DNA of 13,946 nt from Prevotellaceae bacterium UBA4336. Lineage in GTDB: Bacteria; Bacteroidota; Bacteroidia; Bacteroidales; Bacteroidaceae. Of the stretch, positions 13,388 to 13,946 are shown one piece after another; the first letter of the stretch is position 1, and the number at the start of each line of letters is the position of its first letter. Where the stretch lies: NCBI GenBank assembly GCA_002394305.1, contig DGTM01000010.1, forward strand, positions 1 to 13,946, given 5' to 3'. The notes under the pieces are model-generated. The model had not been told where the DNA came from, did no database searches, and worked only from the letters and a program-made list of their open reading frames with translations. A program made the translations under genes and the position numbers.

Positions 13388-13946
13388 TACCCAAAACTCG
13401 CATTTTTGCCCCAAAATAAGCATAAAAAACCCCTTCGCAGCATATTTATACAGAAAAATGAACATCATCAACCCCCCAAAACCGCTCCAAAACCATCCCA
13501 ACGCCCCGCATTTCCCCAAAAACCACCCCACATTCCCACCCAAACCTCCACGCAACCCCATCCAAACCTCCACGTCCTTCCGGAATAAGCGCCCAGCGCT
13601 TCACATGAAACCGCGTTTTCCTATCAACATCGAAAAACATGACCTTTCAACATCGAAAAACACGGAAAACACGAATGTCTGCGCCAATATATTTTTTTAT
13701 TACTGTCCGCTAAAACTTTTTATTGCCAAAGAAATGGCTTTCAATCGCTGATTATATGCGATAGCGAGTTGTATTTTTCAAAAGTAAGCCCCCAAGCGCT
13801 CATTATTCAGCAATTTTCATCGGCTGTCCGCTAAAACGATCTCATAAAAGGAAGATGGACATCCCTATATTTGCTTTAGGAAGCTTTTAACTGCTGGCTA
13901 TGGGGTAAAACAGTTCAATTGTATGGCTTTATTTCGTTATCAGGAA
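13388..13946. other. Non-coding, repeat-bearing upstream region
   Basis: I see no convincing gene. Open frames here are low-complexity. From 13471 to 13575 the plus strand is C/A-rich, with 56 C and only 5 G in 105 bases by hand count. At 13578-13602 is one copy of the 22-bp-array motif (dyad 13587-13601). TCAACATCGAAAAACA occurs at 13624-13639 and 13647-13662. CTGTCCGCTAAAAC occurs at 13703-13716 and 13824-13837. A plus-strand frame is open from 13848 to the window edge (33 codons, possible ATG at 13923); it could be the beginning of a gene, but I do not recognise it. Confidence 0.6.

Noticed and set aside
13180..13443. Minus-strand ORF overlapping the giant gene start
   Set aside because: It is out of frame with the giant gene, overlaps its signal-peptide coding region and contains its promoter; no family resemblance.
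13365..13751. 128-codon plus-strand ORF upstream of the giant gene
   Set aside because: It is Pro/Asn/Lys-rich low-complexity translation of the C/A-skewed tract, with no domain and no promoter. It crosses several repeats.
13703..13946. Calling a mobile element at the right edge
   Set aside because: Only a 14-bp direct repeat and a 33-codon open frame are visible; no transposase or inverted terminal repeat can be shown.

Overview
The window reads as chromosomal DNA of a Bacteroidales bacterium, most likely a Prevotella-like genus. The grounds are a very large BspA-type leucine-rich surface protein, a TPR-sensor kinase of the kind common in this order, Bacteroidetes-type promoters (TTTG/CTTG, a 20-bp spacer, then TAnnTTTG), the absence of Shine-Dalgarno sequences, and a Por/T9SS-like C-terminal motif on one gene fragment. 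The genus is inferred and not proven.

Layout. Plus strand, 1-2550: the 3' part of cutC, a complete iron-sulfur L-serine ammonia-lyase (sdaA), a spacer built of two consecutive short tandem-repeat arrays (GC-rich, then AT-rich), and a 189-codon orphan that looks like the C-terminal remnant of a secreted surface protein. A strong hairpin at 2573-2608 separates this block from the convergent minus-strand block. Minus strand, 13304 down to 2628, in transcription order: a 2456-residue BspA-like protein, a TPR sensor histidine kinase, a NarL/LuxR-type response regulator, and a small FMN nitroreductase. From 13305 to 13946 I see no convincing gene, but the stretch holds the giant gene's promoter, a strongly C/A-skewed tract, and several short repeats.

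How the genes may work together. The kinase and regulator almost certainly form one two-component system. The surface-protein gene ends 36 bp before the kinase gene, so it may be functionally linked to it or co-transcribed with it; that is inference. The kinase has its own near-consensus promoter inside that 36-bp gap, placed so close to the ATG that its mRNA would be essentially leaderless. CutC, SdaA and the nitroreductase look like ordinary housekeeping or redox functions.

The least explained content is in the spacers. Five 22-bp units between the regulator and the nitroreductase each carry an AAGCGC-N3-GCGCTT dyad (exact or one base off), and a single copy of the same dyad recurs more than 10 kb away upstream of the giant gene. 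Other spacers carry unrelated arrays, three of them with similar 20-23-bp periods. I found no CRISPR array, tRNA, rRNA or complete insertion sequence, and nothing I can call a new system with confidence. The 22-bp dyad array, the leaderless kinase promoter and the modular giant protein are the best leads.
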